Source: Orientallactaga sibirica (taxonomy: Eukaryota; Chordata; Mammalia; Rodentia; Dipodidae). Taken from it: a DNA stretch of 64,000 nt. A program made the position numbers and the translations under genes. How positions within the stretch are numbered: position 1 is the stretch's first letter; every line of letters begins with the position of its first letter. Below are positions 34,552-46,020 of the stretch, one piece after another. The notes below the pieces were generated by a model. It was not told where the DNA came from, did no database searches, and saw only the letters and a program-made list of their open reading frames with translations. The stretch is taken from assembly GCA_036365145.1 (NCBI GenBank), contig JAEOAD010000055.1, positions 4,154,001 through 4,218,000 of the forward strand, given 5' to 3'.

Positions 34552-34876
34552 CTAGGGGGAGAAGAGAAGGGGTGGTGAGTCCACGGGCTCCTTCTATTGC
34601 CAGCTGCACCTCACTACCCTCCCTCAGAGACGCCAGACCTCAGATGAGAGCAGGTGGCATGTGGGCCTGCACACAGGGCCTAGGGAGCCTCATGTCTGTA
34701 GTCCCAGCATTCGGGAGGCTGAGGCAGGGGACTGAGAGCTTGAGGACAAGTTGTGCTATAATTCTTGTGTGTGTGTGTGTGTGAGAGAGAGAGAGTGAGT
34801 GAGAGAGAGAGAAAGAATATACATGTAAGGTCCAGAAGTTGACATGGATGTTGTTGTTTCTTTTTCTCTTCACTTT

Positions 34877-35105
34877 TTTTTTTTTTTTTTTTTTTTTTGA
34901 GACAGGTTTTCTTGCTGGACTTAGAGCTCACCAATTCAGCTACCCTGGCTCACCAGTAGGCCCTAGGGATTCACCTGTCTCCACCTCCCCAGTGCTAGGA
35001 TTACAGGGACACACCACCACCACATCTGGCATTTTACATCTTAGGTCTGAGGATCCAAATTCAGATGCACAGCAAGCGCTTTGCCCAGGGAGCCACCTCC
35101 CCAGT
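34877..35105 (-). repeat. B3-like SINE upstream of the Lrrc32 start exon
   Basis: Inverted copy with a poly-T of more than 20, TGAGACAGGTTTTCTTGCTG, TGCTAGGATTACAGGGACAC and GGAGCCACCTCCCCAG. A (TG)n(AG)n tract (34767-34812) lies just before it. Confidence 0.75.
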
Positions 35106-38100
35106 CTAAGCAAAACTTTTCAAGCAATACTCTTGCCCCACTGGGCTGTGAGAAGGGCCCCCAGCTGGGGGAAGGCAGCCAGAAGCAGATGTACAGGAGG
35201 GACCTCAGGCCAGCCCTGGGACTCGGGGCTTGGATGGATGGAGGTGAATCTCTGACTCCCATTTCTCCTGGGCCATAGGCAGACCCCCACCCAAACGGAA
35301 TGCCTCGTTCTCTGCCCCTCCTTCATTTTTGACCTTTTTCTTTTGATTGAAATTCTCAGCCCTTGCCATTGTTCAGGGATTGGCTGGGGCCCCAACAGGA
35401 AGGCCTGCCCTGCCCCAGCACTGTTCAGGGCTTCTCCTGCCTCAGCAGGTTGCCAGCCCTGTACTTTCACTGAAGCCACTGGCTGCGCAGGTCAGCTGGA
35501 CTTCTAGCTCTGTGAGCACCCAGGGCAGGACCCAAGGGACCCCAGAGGCCCTCGGCAGGGTCCTGAGGAACTGAGCCAAGAGCTAGGGATGCACAGATCA
35601 GTCCATCAATTTCATTCACTCATTCGTTTGTTCATTCATTCACACCTTTTGTGAATGCCTCCTCGCTTCAGGCTCTGTGCTGGGAAATGGGGACAAGACA
35701 GCAGCAGAAGTGGACACAGTATGTGTGGACAGAGCACGTTAACGACGCGGGACACACAACACCGTCCAAGGCCACTGGACTCTGAGTCACCTCCATCTAA
35801 CGGCTCCCTCTCACCTCCTCTACTTCTCTGCTGTGTGACTTTGTACAGGTCACCTCTCTGACCTTGTTTCCTGAGATTCGTGACAGCCACGTCGGATATC
35901 GTGGAGGATAAAGGAGACATGTTCTGTGAAGGGCACTCCGAGAGCTCTTACCCTACAGTCTTCTCAGACTCCACTCACCCAATCCTCAGGATAAACTCAA
36001 CGAGCCTGTTCCATTCTCAGACTTCTCACTTGACAGACAGGAAAAAACCAAGGCCCAGAGAGGTCAGACAAGACATCTAAGGTCACACAGCTTAATGGCA
36101 GGCACCAGCAAGCCTGGCCCTGCACCTGCGCCCTTCACCTCTACACGTGAAAGTTCCCCGTAGTGGGTGTTCAGTAAACAAGTGCTGGCTGGTAACTCAG
36201 AAGGTGGCCTTGGGAGAGGAGGCATGCTCAAGCCTTTGAGGGCCCTTCTGCCTGTCAGAACCCACTGGTGGTGAATGCTAACACGGTGACTGCTCAGAAA
36301 CATGCCATGCGAGGGCCAGTGTGGTCCCTTTCAACTCTGTCTTTGGCTCCCTCAGGGCCTGGCGGCAGTGCTCTGCTCTCAATGCAAGCTGAGTTCACAG
36401 GAAATTTCGTTCTGTTGTTTAAAAAGCAGATGTTACCACCTGCTTAACATTAGCATACTCAGAACCAAGTGAAACCCCCTGGTGTGTAGACCTTCCAGGC
36501 CCTGGGGAGCCAGCCCTTCCTAGCCAGGTCTTCTCTCTAGACCTCAGTGTCCCCTCTGGGTCCTGGATACTCAGCCTTTGGGGCTTAGAGGCAACCTCCT
36601 CCAAGAAGCCTTCTCTGGTTCCCCAAGGCTATCCTGCATCCTCTGAGCAGTGGAACACCGAGCACACCCTGCTTTGTTTCCCCACCTCTCGGAAGGGAAT
36701 TCCCCTCACCCACCCACCCAATGGCCCATCTCACTACACAGGGATGCTGGGAAGGTCAGGTCCCCTGACTCCCTCTGTCTCTCTGCTCTGTTCCTCCCCC
36801 ACCAACTGGTTCTGAAAACCAGACCCCAGAGCTGCCCACCTCCATGGCAATAGCCCATCCAGCTCTCTGTCCTTACCCCACTTCCCCTTACCCCCCATCA
36901 TCTGCCCTGCACATGGCAGCCAGTGATGTTTCCAAATCATACACCAGATCACAAACGTCACTTGGAAAAATCTCACATTCTCGGCTCCATCAGCCACCTC
37001 CCTCCCCTTGGAAAAGTCCTCTGTCACAGCACGTGCCTTCTCTGCTCTCGCCCTGCCTTTCCCTCGGCCTGCAACGATCTTCTCCAGGCTCCTCACATGC
37101 TTTTCATTGTTTTCCACACCTTTATCATTTCTTATATTCTGTGGGAACCAGGCCCACTAAGGAGGTGCTCATTAAAGATCTCTCGAGGAACAGGTAATCA
37201 ATGGCGACCGAATCTGCTACTGTGAGGACGGGTTAAGGCAGAGATGTTCAAAGGGACCCTGTTTGCCCTTCTACTGCCAAATGTCACTCTATCTCAACCC
37301 GGGCATCTGTACCTCCCAAAGGGGCAGTCCCCGCAGCACAGGGGAACTCTGGTGGGAAGGGGCCCTCAGCTGTGTGTGTCCCCTCCACCTTTGTAGTGCC
37401 TGGCATTTGAAGGCTGCTGCCTCTCACAAAAGAAGACAGGACACTCACCAGCTCACATCCAAGTTCCACCAGCCACTCTCCAGCCCCCATTCCCTGCTCC
37501 CAAGGCAAGCCTTCTAACCTCTCTCCCAGCCTCTGTGTCCCATCTGTAAGGCAGCCTGGTTCTTGTTCTGCTTCTGGCCACCCCCAGTCATTGCAATGAT
37601 CAAGTGGAACATGGCCAAGGACATGCTAGGACACTTCTGTGTCCTTTCCAGGTTGGTACGGGGCTGAGAATCTAAGATGAAGTAGGCTGAGGAGGGAGAC
37701 CCTAGGCCTATGGGCAAGTGGGTGGAATCTCACTTGGGAAATGTGTTGACAGGTAAGAGAGAGAGAAAGGGATAGGGAGAGGGAGAGACGGGAGAGGAGA
37801 GCAAGAGAGAGGGGAGAGGAGAGTGAGGGGGGGGGAAGGAGAGCAAGAGAGAGGGAAAGAGAGGGAGAGCACGAGAGAGAAGTGGAGGACAAACCAGCGT
37901 TCAAAATACAACCACTATTCTCCTCTAAACACTTGACCTATATCACCTAATTTAATCTTCTCCACCGCCCAATGAGACAATTACTGTGCTCCATTTTACT
38001 TACAAGAAGACTGAGGCTCGGGAAGGTGAAGTGACTGGATTCCTCTCCTCCTAAGTGTTTTGGCGCCAGGACTCACCTAGATAGGCCCTGAATGCTGTCC

Positions 38101-38699
38101 CTATGGAGCTGTCCCTGTTCTTGCTCAAGGGAAACAGGAAGCTTAGAGAAATGACTTACCCCAAGTCACTCAGGCAGCAAATACAGTCCGGATGGGAATC
38201 TAGTCCCATCTGTCTCTGACTACTTGGCTACACCAGGCCAAGCCCTCCCTCCCAAGCGTCCCAGGAGACCCCAATGCTCAGGCCCACAGCAGACCAGTCA
38301 GTCGCGGACTCTTCAGGCTTGCTCTGACGTCCTGGCCTGGCCAAGGGGTCCTGGGAGAGCTGCTGGCGAGGACTCAAGGAGGCAGTGAATCACTGAGGGC
38401 ATGCCCCGGGTCTGGAGACACATCCCTGGGGATTTAGACCTTAACCCGAAGGAATGCGGCCCCCGTGAGGTGGCCTTTCAGACGTGTGGGGGTAGGGGGT
38501 CCCTGCTATCTTACCACCCATAAAGAAGGCTGGCTTCAGGTTCTCCTCTCCAGACACTAGTAGTGTGGCGGGATGGGGAGCCCACGCCTGCCTGGAGCAG
38601 AGAGGGCCGGCGGGGACCTGACTTCAAGTCCTGGATCTGCCCTAACTAAGCTGTGTGTTCCTAAAGCAAGTTTTGGGCTTTGGACCTCGATTTTCCCAG
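35106..38699. other. Repeat-poor first intron of Lrrc32
   Basis: 3.6 kb with only ancient MIR-like remnants (35975-36120; 37905-38200 with CCATTTTACTTACAAGAAGA) and a polypurine tract. The absence of young SINEs in DNA next to a CpG-island promoter suggests conserved regulatory content. No coding exon seen. Confidence 0.55.
37755..37885. repeat. Polypurine (GA-rich) tract
   Basis: About 130 bases of almost pure purine on the plus strand (AGAGAGAGAAAGGGATAGGG and similar). Any open frame across it is low complexity. Confidence 0.85.
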
Positions 38700-38833
38700 C
38701 TGTCAAATGGGAACGCCTGCCCGTCGCCTTCGCGGAGAGAGAGAGAGACAGACAGATCGGCCAGAGGTGGGTTTGGGACAGGGACTGGGGGACAAGGGAG
38801 GATCCAGGCGGCTTCACATGGGGCGGTTCCTAC

Positions 38834-38975
38834 CTGGCTCAGCGCGGCCTCTGCTCCTCTGCTCCGCACATTTTGCACCAACCTGGCGGAGGGGGGTCCC
38901 GCCCGCGAGCGCGGGGGGGGGGGGCTCACGGACGCACTGCCCGCATAGGCCCGGCCGCTGCAGCGCCGCACGAGC
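38834..38975 (-). other. Lrrc32: Candidate non-coding first exon of Lrrc32
   Basis: The inferred exon runs from a start downstream of the TATTTAAA box to a donor CAG|GTAGGA (last exon base 38834). Splicing from here to the acceptor at 34551 would remove a 4.3 kb intron. An alternative GTGAGC donor lies near 38926-38931. RNA evidence would be needed to choose between them. Confidence 0.35.
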
Positions 38976-39001
38976 CGGCCGCGAGGGGGCGGCGCCCGCG
39001 G

Positions 39002-39009
39002 TTTAAATA
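39002..39009 (-). promoter_or_regulatory. Lrrc32: TATA-like box TATTTAAA in the CpG island
   Basis: This AT-only octamer is surrounded by GC-rich sequence (CCGCGG on one side, GGCGGGAGG on the other). On the minus strand it would place a start site about 25-30 bases downstream, near 38975. The motif is nearly palindromic, so orientation rests on the position of Lrrc32. Confidence 0.45.
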
Positions 39010-39745
39010 CCTCCCGCCGCCCGGCCACGCCCCCCGGCCCCGGGGTCCTAGCGCCGGCCACGCCCCCCCAGACCCCAGGGTCCTAGCGCCGCCTTCACAT
39101 CCTAGTGCCCTAGCCGCCCCCAGCCCATCCCCGCCCCCGCCCCGACTCGCTGGATGGGGAACTGGCGGCGCGGGGGTGGAGGGACATCTTCTTTACTATG
39201 GGATCCCATCGGGCAGGGGCCGGGGTGCTGCGGGGCGGCGGGGGTGCAGGGACCCAGCACCGGGAGGGAAAAGAGTGGAAAGGAAGCGAGGCACCGCACG
39301 TGCAGCCCGCGAGGCCCGTGCAGGCGAGGCTGGGGGGCGCGGGGAGTCCCGCGTCCGCGAAGGAAATCCTGGCGCCGCCGCACTCGGGCGGGGACCGACG
39401 CCAGAGGTGACTGACTGCTGCTGAACGCGGAAGGAAGTGACCCTTCTTTGGCCCTGGGGCGACCGCTGAGGGGGATCCCCCCCTCTCACCCCCCTCCCCG
39501 CACCATGGCCATCCCTCCTCCGTCATCTCCAGGGTTGTCAAAGTCCCCAGCTGACTTAAGGAGAAACTGAGGCCAGGAGTTAGGGCTGGGAGTGTAGATC
39601 AAAGCCATCTGGCTGAGAATAGTAGCTGCCATCTATGGTTGTGCAAGGAAGGTTAAATGACATCCCAAGTCACAGAGCTTATAAAAGACAGGGACTTGAG
39701 ACTAATCAGTCCACGAAGCGAAATCCTGCTCCCGTCTTGCATCTT

Positions 39746-39947
39746 AAAATTTTTTTACTTTTATTTATTTATTTATTTTGGCAGAGAGGGGGAGAGAATG
39801 GGTGTGCCAGGGCCTCCAGCCACTGTAAACGAACTCCAGACGCATGAGCCACCTTGTGCATCTGGCTTATGTAGGTCCTGGGGAATCAACCTGGGTCCTT
39901 TGGCTTTGCAGGCAAATGCCTTAACCGTGAAGCCATCCCTCCAGCCC
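39746..39947 (-). repeat. B2-like SINE
   Basis: Inverted copy with (TTTA)n tail, GAGAGAATGGGTGTGCCAGG and AGCCATCCCTCCAGCCC. Confidence 0.92.
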
Positions 39948-40002
39948 ATGCATCTTTTTTTTTTTTTTTTCTACATTCAGTCTCTCCCTTACTGGATGTA
40001 TC

Positions 40003-40050
40003 CCAGGGCCTTGCTCATGTTAGGCAGTTGCTGTACCACTGAGGAACATC
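40003..40050 (-). repeat. ID-like fragment
   Basis: GGGCCTTGCTCATGTTAGGC, then TACCACTGAGGAACATC. Confidence 0.5.
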
Positions 40051-40082
40051 TCTTCCTCTTAATGTTTTTTTTTTTCCCTCTT

Positions 40083-40269
40083 AATGTTTTATTTATTTAT
40101 TTGAGAGAGAGAGAGAATATGGGTGCGCCAGGGTCTCTAGCCACTGCAAACAAACGCCAGATGCATGGGCTATCTTGTGCATCTATCATACACGGGTACT
40201 CAGCAATCAAACCTGGGATCTTAGGCTTGGCAGACAAGCACCTTAAACTCCAAGCCACCTCTCCAACCT
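40083..40269 (-). repeat. B2-like SINE
   Basis: Inverted copy with GAGAGAGAGAGAATATGGGT and AGCCACCTCTCCAACC. Tandem with a further tRNA-like end (40318-40382, CAGACTGAGCTGTTTCCCCA). Confidence 0.88.
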
Positions 40270-40939
40270 CTCTCTCTCTCTCTCTTTCTCTCCCAACACA
40301 TGGTTACATGGTTTCTGGGGGTTGAACTCGGATCCTCATGCTTGCAAAGCAAGCACTTTACAGACTGAGCTGTTTCCCCAGGCCTTGCTGTTTTTTTTTT
40401 TTTTTAAGGTACTGTCTAAAAGTGGGGTAACAGATTTATTTGTCTTGTATCATCAGGGATTGAAACCTCCCCAAAAACCCACCTCTTTTTATAATGCCCG
40501 GCCCTGCCAATACCCATAGTGCCCTGCCCTGCTGGCCTGGAAGATGGAAGTTTCTGGGGGAGGAGAGTGGCCACTGTAGGTCCAGGCTCTGGTTCCTCTA
40601 TCACAATATTCTCCAAGCCCATCACCAGCTCTGACACTGCTGCCAGGTATCCTGTCTCAGAGGTAGAAAGTGAGCAACAACGGTCTTGTGGCAGGCCAGG
40701 GTGTGGAGCTGGGTTCCCTAAACGTGTGTAAATGCTCTTTTCTTCCTCCCATCAGGTCCCCTATGGAGTAGAGCTGGGCAGTGGGTCAATCCAGAGAAGA
40801 CACTGCCTGACAGTGAGTTCCTAGAGGTAGCCTTGGCCTAGTCTGAGATCCCAGAAGACTTCCCAAAGGAGGATGAGCCACCAAGAGAATAGGCAGGGCG
40901 TTTAGATAAGGACTCAGCAAGGCTTACAAAGGACATCCA

Positions 40940-41090
40940 GCTGGGTGTGGCGGCGCACGCCTTTAATCCCAGCACTCAGGAGGCAGAGGTAGGAGGATCG
41001 CTGAGAGTTCGAGGCCACCCTGAGACTACATAGTGAATTCCAGGTCAGCCTGAGCCCAGAGTGAGACCCTACCTCGAAAAACCAAAAAAA
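40940..41090 (+). repeat. B1 SINE
   Basis: GCTGGGTGTGGCGGCGCACG through GTGAGACCCTACCTCGAAA. Its A tail has grown into a (GAAA)n run. Confidence 0.94.
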
Positions 41091-41102
41091 AAAAAAAAAA
41101 AA

Positions 41103-41103
<1 letters not shown>

Positions 41104-41138
<35 letters not shown>

Positions 41139-41141
41139 AAA
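41104..41141. repeat. (GAAA)n microsatellite from a B1 tail
   Basis: About nine GAAA units continuing directly from the poly-A of the B1. Confidence 0.92.
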
Positions 41142-41152
41142 AAAGGATATAC

Positions 41153-41380
41153 AGAGCTAGAGAGATGGCCGCTTAGCAGTTAAGGCACTTGCCTGCAAAG
41201 CCAAAGGATCCAGGTTCGATTCCCCAGTACCCATATAAGCCAGCTACATAAGGTGGTGCATGTGTCTGGAATCTGTTTGCAGTGGCTAGAGACCCTGGCA
41301 CACCCATTCTCTCTCTCTCTCTCTCTCTGCCTCTTTCTCTCTCAAGTAAATAAATAATAAAATACAATAAACTTTTTAAA
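41153..41380 (+). repeat. B2-like SINE
   Basis: GAGCTAGAGAGATGGCCGCT, perfect B box GGTTCGATTCCCC and a (TC)n stretch. Confidence 0.93.
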
Positions 41381-41532
41381 AAAGGATATCTAACTTCATG
41401 CTTCCTTTCAGCCACCTCAGGTGCTCTCAGGGGTTTCCAGCCCTTCTCTGAGCTCTAGTCTAGATCTGGGCAGATAGAGCCGCAGTTTTTCTCTTGGTAA
41501 GTGGGAAGGACAATGACTACTTACTGGGTTGT

Positions 41533-41698
41533 GTTTGTTTTGGAGTTAGGGTTTCACTCTAGCCCAAGCTGACCTGGAACTCATTTAGGGTTTCATTCAA
41601 GCCCATTCTGACCTGGAACTCAGCTCAACCCCAAGCTGGTCTCAAACTCCTACCAGCCTCCCTAATGCCGGGATTAAAGGTGTGAGCCACCACACCCA
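41533..41698 (-). repeat. B1 SINE with an internal duplicated block
   Basis: Inverted B1. The segment AGGGTTTCACTCTAGCCCAA, then CTGACCTGGAACTCA is repeated about 40 bases on as AGGGTTTCATTCAAGCCCAT, then CTGACCTGGAACTCA. Confidence 0.85.
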
Positions 41699-41699
41699 G

Positions 41700-44100
41700 A
41701 TTTTGATAATAGTTACTTCTTTGGGAAGGTGCCAGGAGCAGATGTAAGGGATCCAGATAGGGGTCTGCACCTAGGGGTGGTAGGAAACACTCCCTAATGT
41801 ATGGCACTTGATAGGTCCTTGTCCTAGGAGAACACACATCTAGGAAATTGAATCACAGAGACCCTGCAGGGGGAGCAGAACATGAAAAATTGGGATTCGG
41901 GCAGGCTTGAGCCCTCCCTCCCACAGACCGCTTCCAGAGGCAGACCCAGCACTGTCTTACCCTTCTGAAGCTGCCCCAGAACTTGGCCTAGGGTGGGGGC
42001 AGGGCAGGGCTGGGGGCCACAACCCACCAGGGGTGAGCAGCCTTCCTCACAACCCCCAGAGGCTGTGGTTGTGGTTAGTTAGCACAAGGGTTCTGCTTTA
42101 CTCAGTGCCCCAGATGGGGCTCCCCAAGTGGTGGAAACAGAGGGGCAGCCAAGCGTGTCCACTGCTACAGATACCTCTTGGGGTTGAAGGCTAAGAGCCG
42201 GAACTCTCGGCCCTCCCTCTTCCATCTCTGCCCTTTGGCAGTCACGCTGTGTGACTTTGGACCAGTTGCCCGATCTTTCTGATCTCTGCTTGTTGATCTA
42301 CAAAGCAAGACATGTCCCCATAGCTCTAATATCCTGTTCGACTGAGGAAATTGTATGCAACGGTGTGTACTAAAAACCTGTGTGTGTGTGTGTGTGTGGG
42401 GGGGGTCTGGCCTGTGATATATGCTCAGTAAACATGACCCTCTGATGGGCCCCAGGGAGCTGGGGCATAAAAATGCCCAGGGCCTCCTCTTGTAGGCAAA
42501 TGGAAAGCCACAGAGAACTCTCAAGAAGATCCAGAGGCACTGAAGGGCCAAGTCCAGGAGGCCAAGCTAAAGTTGGGGACTGCGGGGGGTGGGGAGGAGG
42601 GGAGGGGAAGGTAGTGGGGAGGAGGACAGGTGAGGCCCAGGCAAGGTTAGATTTGCATGGCAGCCATGTGGATGGTGGTTATCTGCTAAAGGCCACCAAG
42701 GCCAGCTTTCCATCCTGTGCTGCTTAGCACCCTCCCAATCAGGGCATTCCTGGACCTACGTGGGTGGAAGGTCCGACTTTGGCATTGGTGTTTGTGTGGA
42801 AATGTTTCCAATCCCTCATGGATCTATCAGCAAAAACAGGGGACCACCTTTTCCTGGGCCCTCGGGAATCCCACTCTGAGGTGGTGTCTCTCTCAGACAG
42901 TAAAGTTGGGCTCATTGCTCCCTGGGAGAATTTTGCTCAGGCAAGTTCAAACTCGAGGTCCCATGTAGGAGCTAGTGGCCCAGAAAGGCAATGATTCTTC
43001 CTGTCCTGTGTGACCTTTGCTAAAGCTCTCTGAGCGTCCTTGCTTTGTTTAGCTGTAGAACAGAGTGGGTAGGGTAGCACCCTGAATCCTCCTGCTGGGG
43101 TCAATGAGCCCTCTCATGTGGTATATATCATAGCTATTTATTGATAGCCCTCCAGTTGGTCGTCTTTATTCTCAATTGCTGAAATTACACAAATTAAGTC
43201 GCTGGCTCAAGTCACACAGCTTGGGCGACAGGAATTGAATTTCAGGTCTCCCACCTGGCAGGCCAAGTTCTAGTGTGCAGCTGTGGCTGCTGACCTTACA
43301 CTCTGCCCCTGCCTGGTACCCATGTGGGCCCCTGGGAATCAGGGAGTTCCCCATCAAGTTGCTGCTAGGGCCTTGCCTGCTGGAGCAGAAACTTGGATTC
43401 CCCAACTCTTCCCCTGCCCCTGTGTCTTGTTCAGAAAGGACTCAAACCATGCTAGCTGAGGGCCACCTTCTGAAGGGACGGCAGGAGAAGGATAACACAC
43501 ATGAGTGTCAGCTGAAGGAAATTTGAGGCTGAGTCCACTCAGGGGCATAGGGACATGGTGTCTGAGAAGTGGCTGACCTCTCTACTGGAGAAACAGGGAG
43601 TTCTGGGTTGGGTATGGGTGCTTTTCTGGGTGTCTCTTCCTAGTTGGCCATTATGGCCCATTTAGGGATGGATTTCAGGAATACTGTGGACAGGGCGGGG
43701 TATCCCAGAGTCCTCCAACTCTAGACCCCTTGAGCCTGGCTGGACCCACAGGACTGGTTTTCTGCTCTTAGAGGAGACAGTCTCCCTATAGCACTGAGTC
43801 ACCCAGGCTGGGGTAGAAGGCACGGGTGAGGCCCGGTAGTCCCCTACCCAGTGGCTCCTGGCAGTGAGGCAGGCCCCCTGGGGAGTTGTGAGGTGTTAAG
43901 TAGTGAAAATGCTGAGACAGACAGGGAAGCAGGCAGGGCAGGATCTGAAGCGTCTCCAAGGCCTGCATACTGTGCTGAGCTGTGGACCGTGAAACCGCAG
44001 CGCTGTGAGGGCCCGAGGCTGCTGGGAACTGAGTGCCTGTCCCGTGCAGCGCATCAGTTCCCGGTTAACCATTTGAAGATAAGATTCCCACAGGCCCTTT
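41700..44100. other. Single-copy intergenic stretch
   Basis: It holds a (GT)n run (about 42380-42399), a G-run, and MIR-like remnants (42240-42300, 43195-43250). No gene recognised. Confidence 0.5.
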
Positions 44101-44114
44101 CTTTCTTCTTCTTT

Positions 44115-44315
44115 TTAAAAATATTGATTTGTTTGAGAGACAGAAAAGGGAAAATAGAGAGAGAGAGAATGGGCACACCAGGGCCTCCAGCCACTGCATT
44201 AGAACTCAAGATGCATGTGCCACCCTGTGCATCTACCTTCATGGGTACTGGGGAGTCAAACCTGGGTCCATAGGCTTTGCAGGCAAGCACCTTAACCACT
44301 AAGCCATCTCTCCAG
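44115..44315 (-). repeat. B2-like SINE
   Basis: Inverted copy with AGAGAGAGAATGGGCACACC and AGCCATCTCTCCAGC. Confidence 0.92.
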
Positions 44316-44337
44316 CATGTCATAGGCCTTTTCTTTT

Positions 44338-44547
44338 AAAAAAATATATTTTATTTATTTATTTGAGAGAGAGAAACAGGTAGAGAGAAAGAAAGAATGG
44401 ACACGCCAGGGCCTTCAGCCACTGCAAATGAATTCCAGATGCATGCACCCTCTTGTGCATCTGGCTTACATGGGTCCTGGAGAGTTGAACCGGGATCCTT
44501 TGGCTTTGCAGGCAAACATCTTAACCACTAAGCCATCTCTCCTGCCA
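44338..44547 (-). repeat. B2-like SINE
   Basis: Inverted copy with TTTATTTATTTATTTGAGAG, AGAGTTGAACCGGGATCC and AGCCATCTCTCCTGCC. Same orientation as its neighbour. Confidence 0.92.
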
Positions 44548-45697
44548 TCTCAAAGGCCTTTTCTTATGATGCCAATGAACAGCTTGGAATTCACAAATGA
44601 TCCACAAGGCCACTGTGTCCTACAGCCATGGAACCCAGGACAAGGAGCCAACGCTACAGGATGGGGCTGCTGCCAGAGAACAGCGTGCCCTGGACTAGGC
44701 ATTCTTCCCTGCAGCCTCAGTTTCCTCTTCTGTAAAACGGAGCCCAAATTCAGGGACAGTGAGGAAATGATGGTGCTGGGGAAAGAGGAAAGAGGATGGT
44801 GTGGGTGAGACCATCTTCCTCACAGGAAAGTCGGTGTTCAGTGGGTGACAGGGCCAGGGAAACCCCAGCATAGAGACCAGCTGGCACAACCCAGGAGGCC
44901 CAGTGTGGAGAAGCCACCTCGCAGAGACTCTGCTTGGCACGCTCACTGTGCTCAGGGTAGGCCTGCTGGGGTGAGGGGCTGTGGCTTGGCAAAGCACCCA
45001 TAGAGGGTGTCCTCTGATTCAGCAATTCCCTGAAGCCCCTTGTAAACACAGAGCCCAGATGCCAGGTTCCTGGTGGGACTGAGCTTCATGTAGATTGTGG
45101 TCTCCATCTTTCTTGGTTCAGCCCCTCACCTGGAAGAGCCTCCAGAATCTGGCTCCTATGAAACCCAGGTGATCCCCACAGATAATGGTCACCTTCAGAA
45201 GTTTCAGAAAACACTTTCCACCTCCTCTCCTTCGGGGCCAACAAGAATGGCAGACTGTAGGCCCAGAGAGGGTGAGGACGTGGCCTTGGTCACACAGTGA
45301 GTGGAGGGTCTCATCCTCTCATCGCACCCGACTTTCTTCCACATGTTCCACCTGAAGGGCGTTGGCGGGGGTGGGGGGGCTCCCAGGGTCACACGGCAAC
45401 TCTTCATGGGGCTTGTTCAGTTTTTGTCAAACTTCATAAACATCACAGACCCTGAGGGTGGGTTCAAATAGATTGCTGCCTCTCTAGGGTGGGGGGCGTC
45501 TGGTTCAGCAGGTTGGAGGTAGGCCTCGAATCTATCTCTAACAAAGCCCCAGTAGTTCTGAGACTTCCAGTTCTCAGAGAAGAAGCCAGTTGACTGGAAT
45601 GGCGCAAGATGGGGGCTGTGTGGTGGTGGTGGTAGGGGAGACCTTTCTCCCTCCCTCTTACAGTCATGCAGCCTTCTCTGTGAGGAGATGACAATAG

Positions 45698-45738
<41 letters not shown>

Positions 45739-45892
45739 GGCAGAAGTGAGGGGAGGAAGTAGAAGGGTCTGCTTGTAAGATCATTTATCCTCCTTAAGGA
45801 GTCTATGTCAGGCAGCTTTCACATTATCCAGTCAACTCTTACTGCACCCAGTGAGGCAGGTTTTATCATCATCATCACTATTATATCTCCAT

Positions 45893-46020
45893 TTTTAAAA
45901 ATATATTTTATTTAATCATTTATTTGAGAGAGAGAAAGAGGCAGACATGGTGGGGTGGGGGGAGAGGAAATGAGTGCACTAGGGCCTCCAGCCACTGCAA
46001 ACGAACTCCAGATGCATGCT
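45893..46020 (-). repeat. B2-like SINE lacking its tRNA-like head
   Basis: Inverted tail and body only: TTTATTTGAGAGAGAGAAAG, then CAGCCACTGCAAACGAACTC, stopping at GATGCATGC. Confidence 0.8.

Larger units (their letters stand above)
38700..39450. promoter_or_regulatory. Lrrc32: CpG island, probable Lrrc32 promoter
   Basis: This is the most CpG-dense stretch in the window, with GGCGG, CCGCCC and CCCCGCCC boxes throughout. It lies about 4.3 kb upstream of the first coding exon of Lrrc32, where a spliced non-coding first exon is required. On the minus strand a TATTTAAA box (39009-39002) sits between GC boxes and could set a start near 38975. Long open frames here on both strands are a by-product of GC richness, not genes. 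Bidirectional activity cannot be excluded. Confidence 0.75.

Noticed and set aside
37708..37911. Ser/Leu-rich minus-strand frames
   Set aside because: They translate a polypurine/polypyrimidine tract; low complexity only.
38573..39424. 283-codon plus-strand open frame across the CpG island
   Set aside because: Composition is Gly/Ala/Pro/Arg-rich, and open frames occur on both strands at once. This is expected from high GC content in a promoter.
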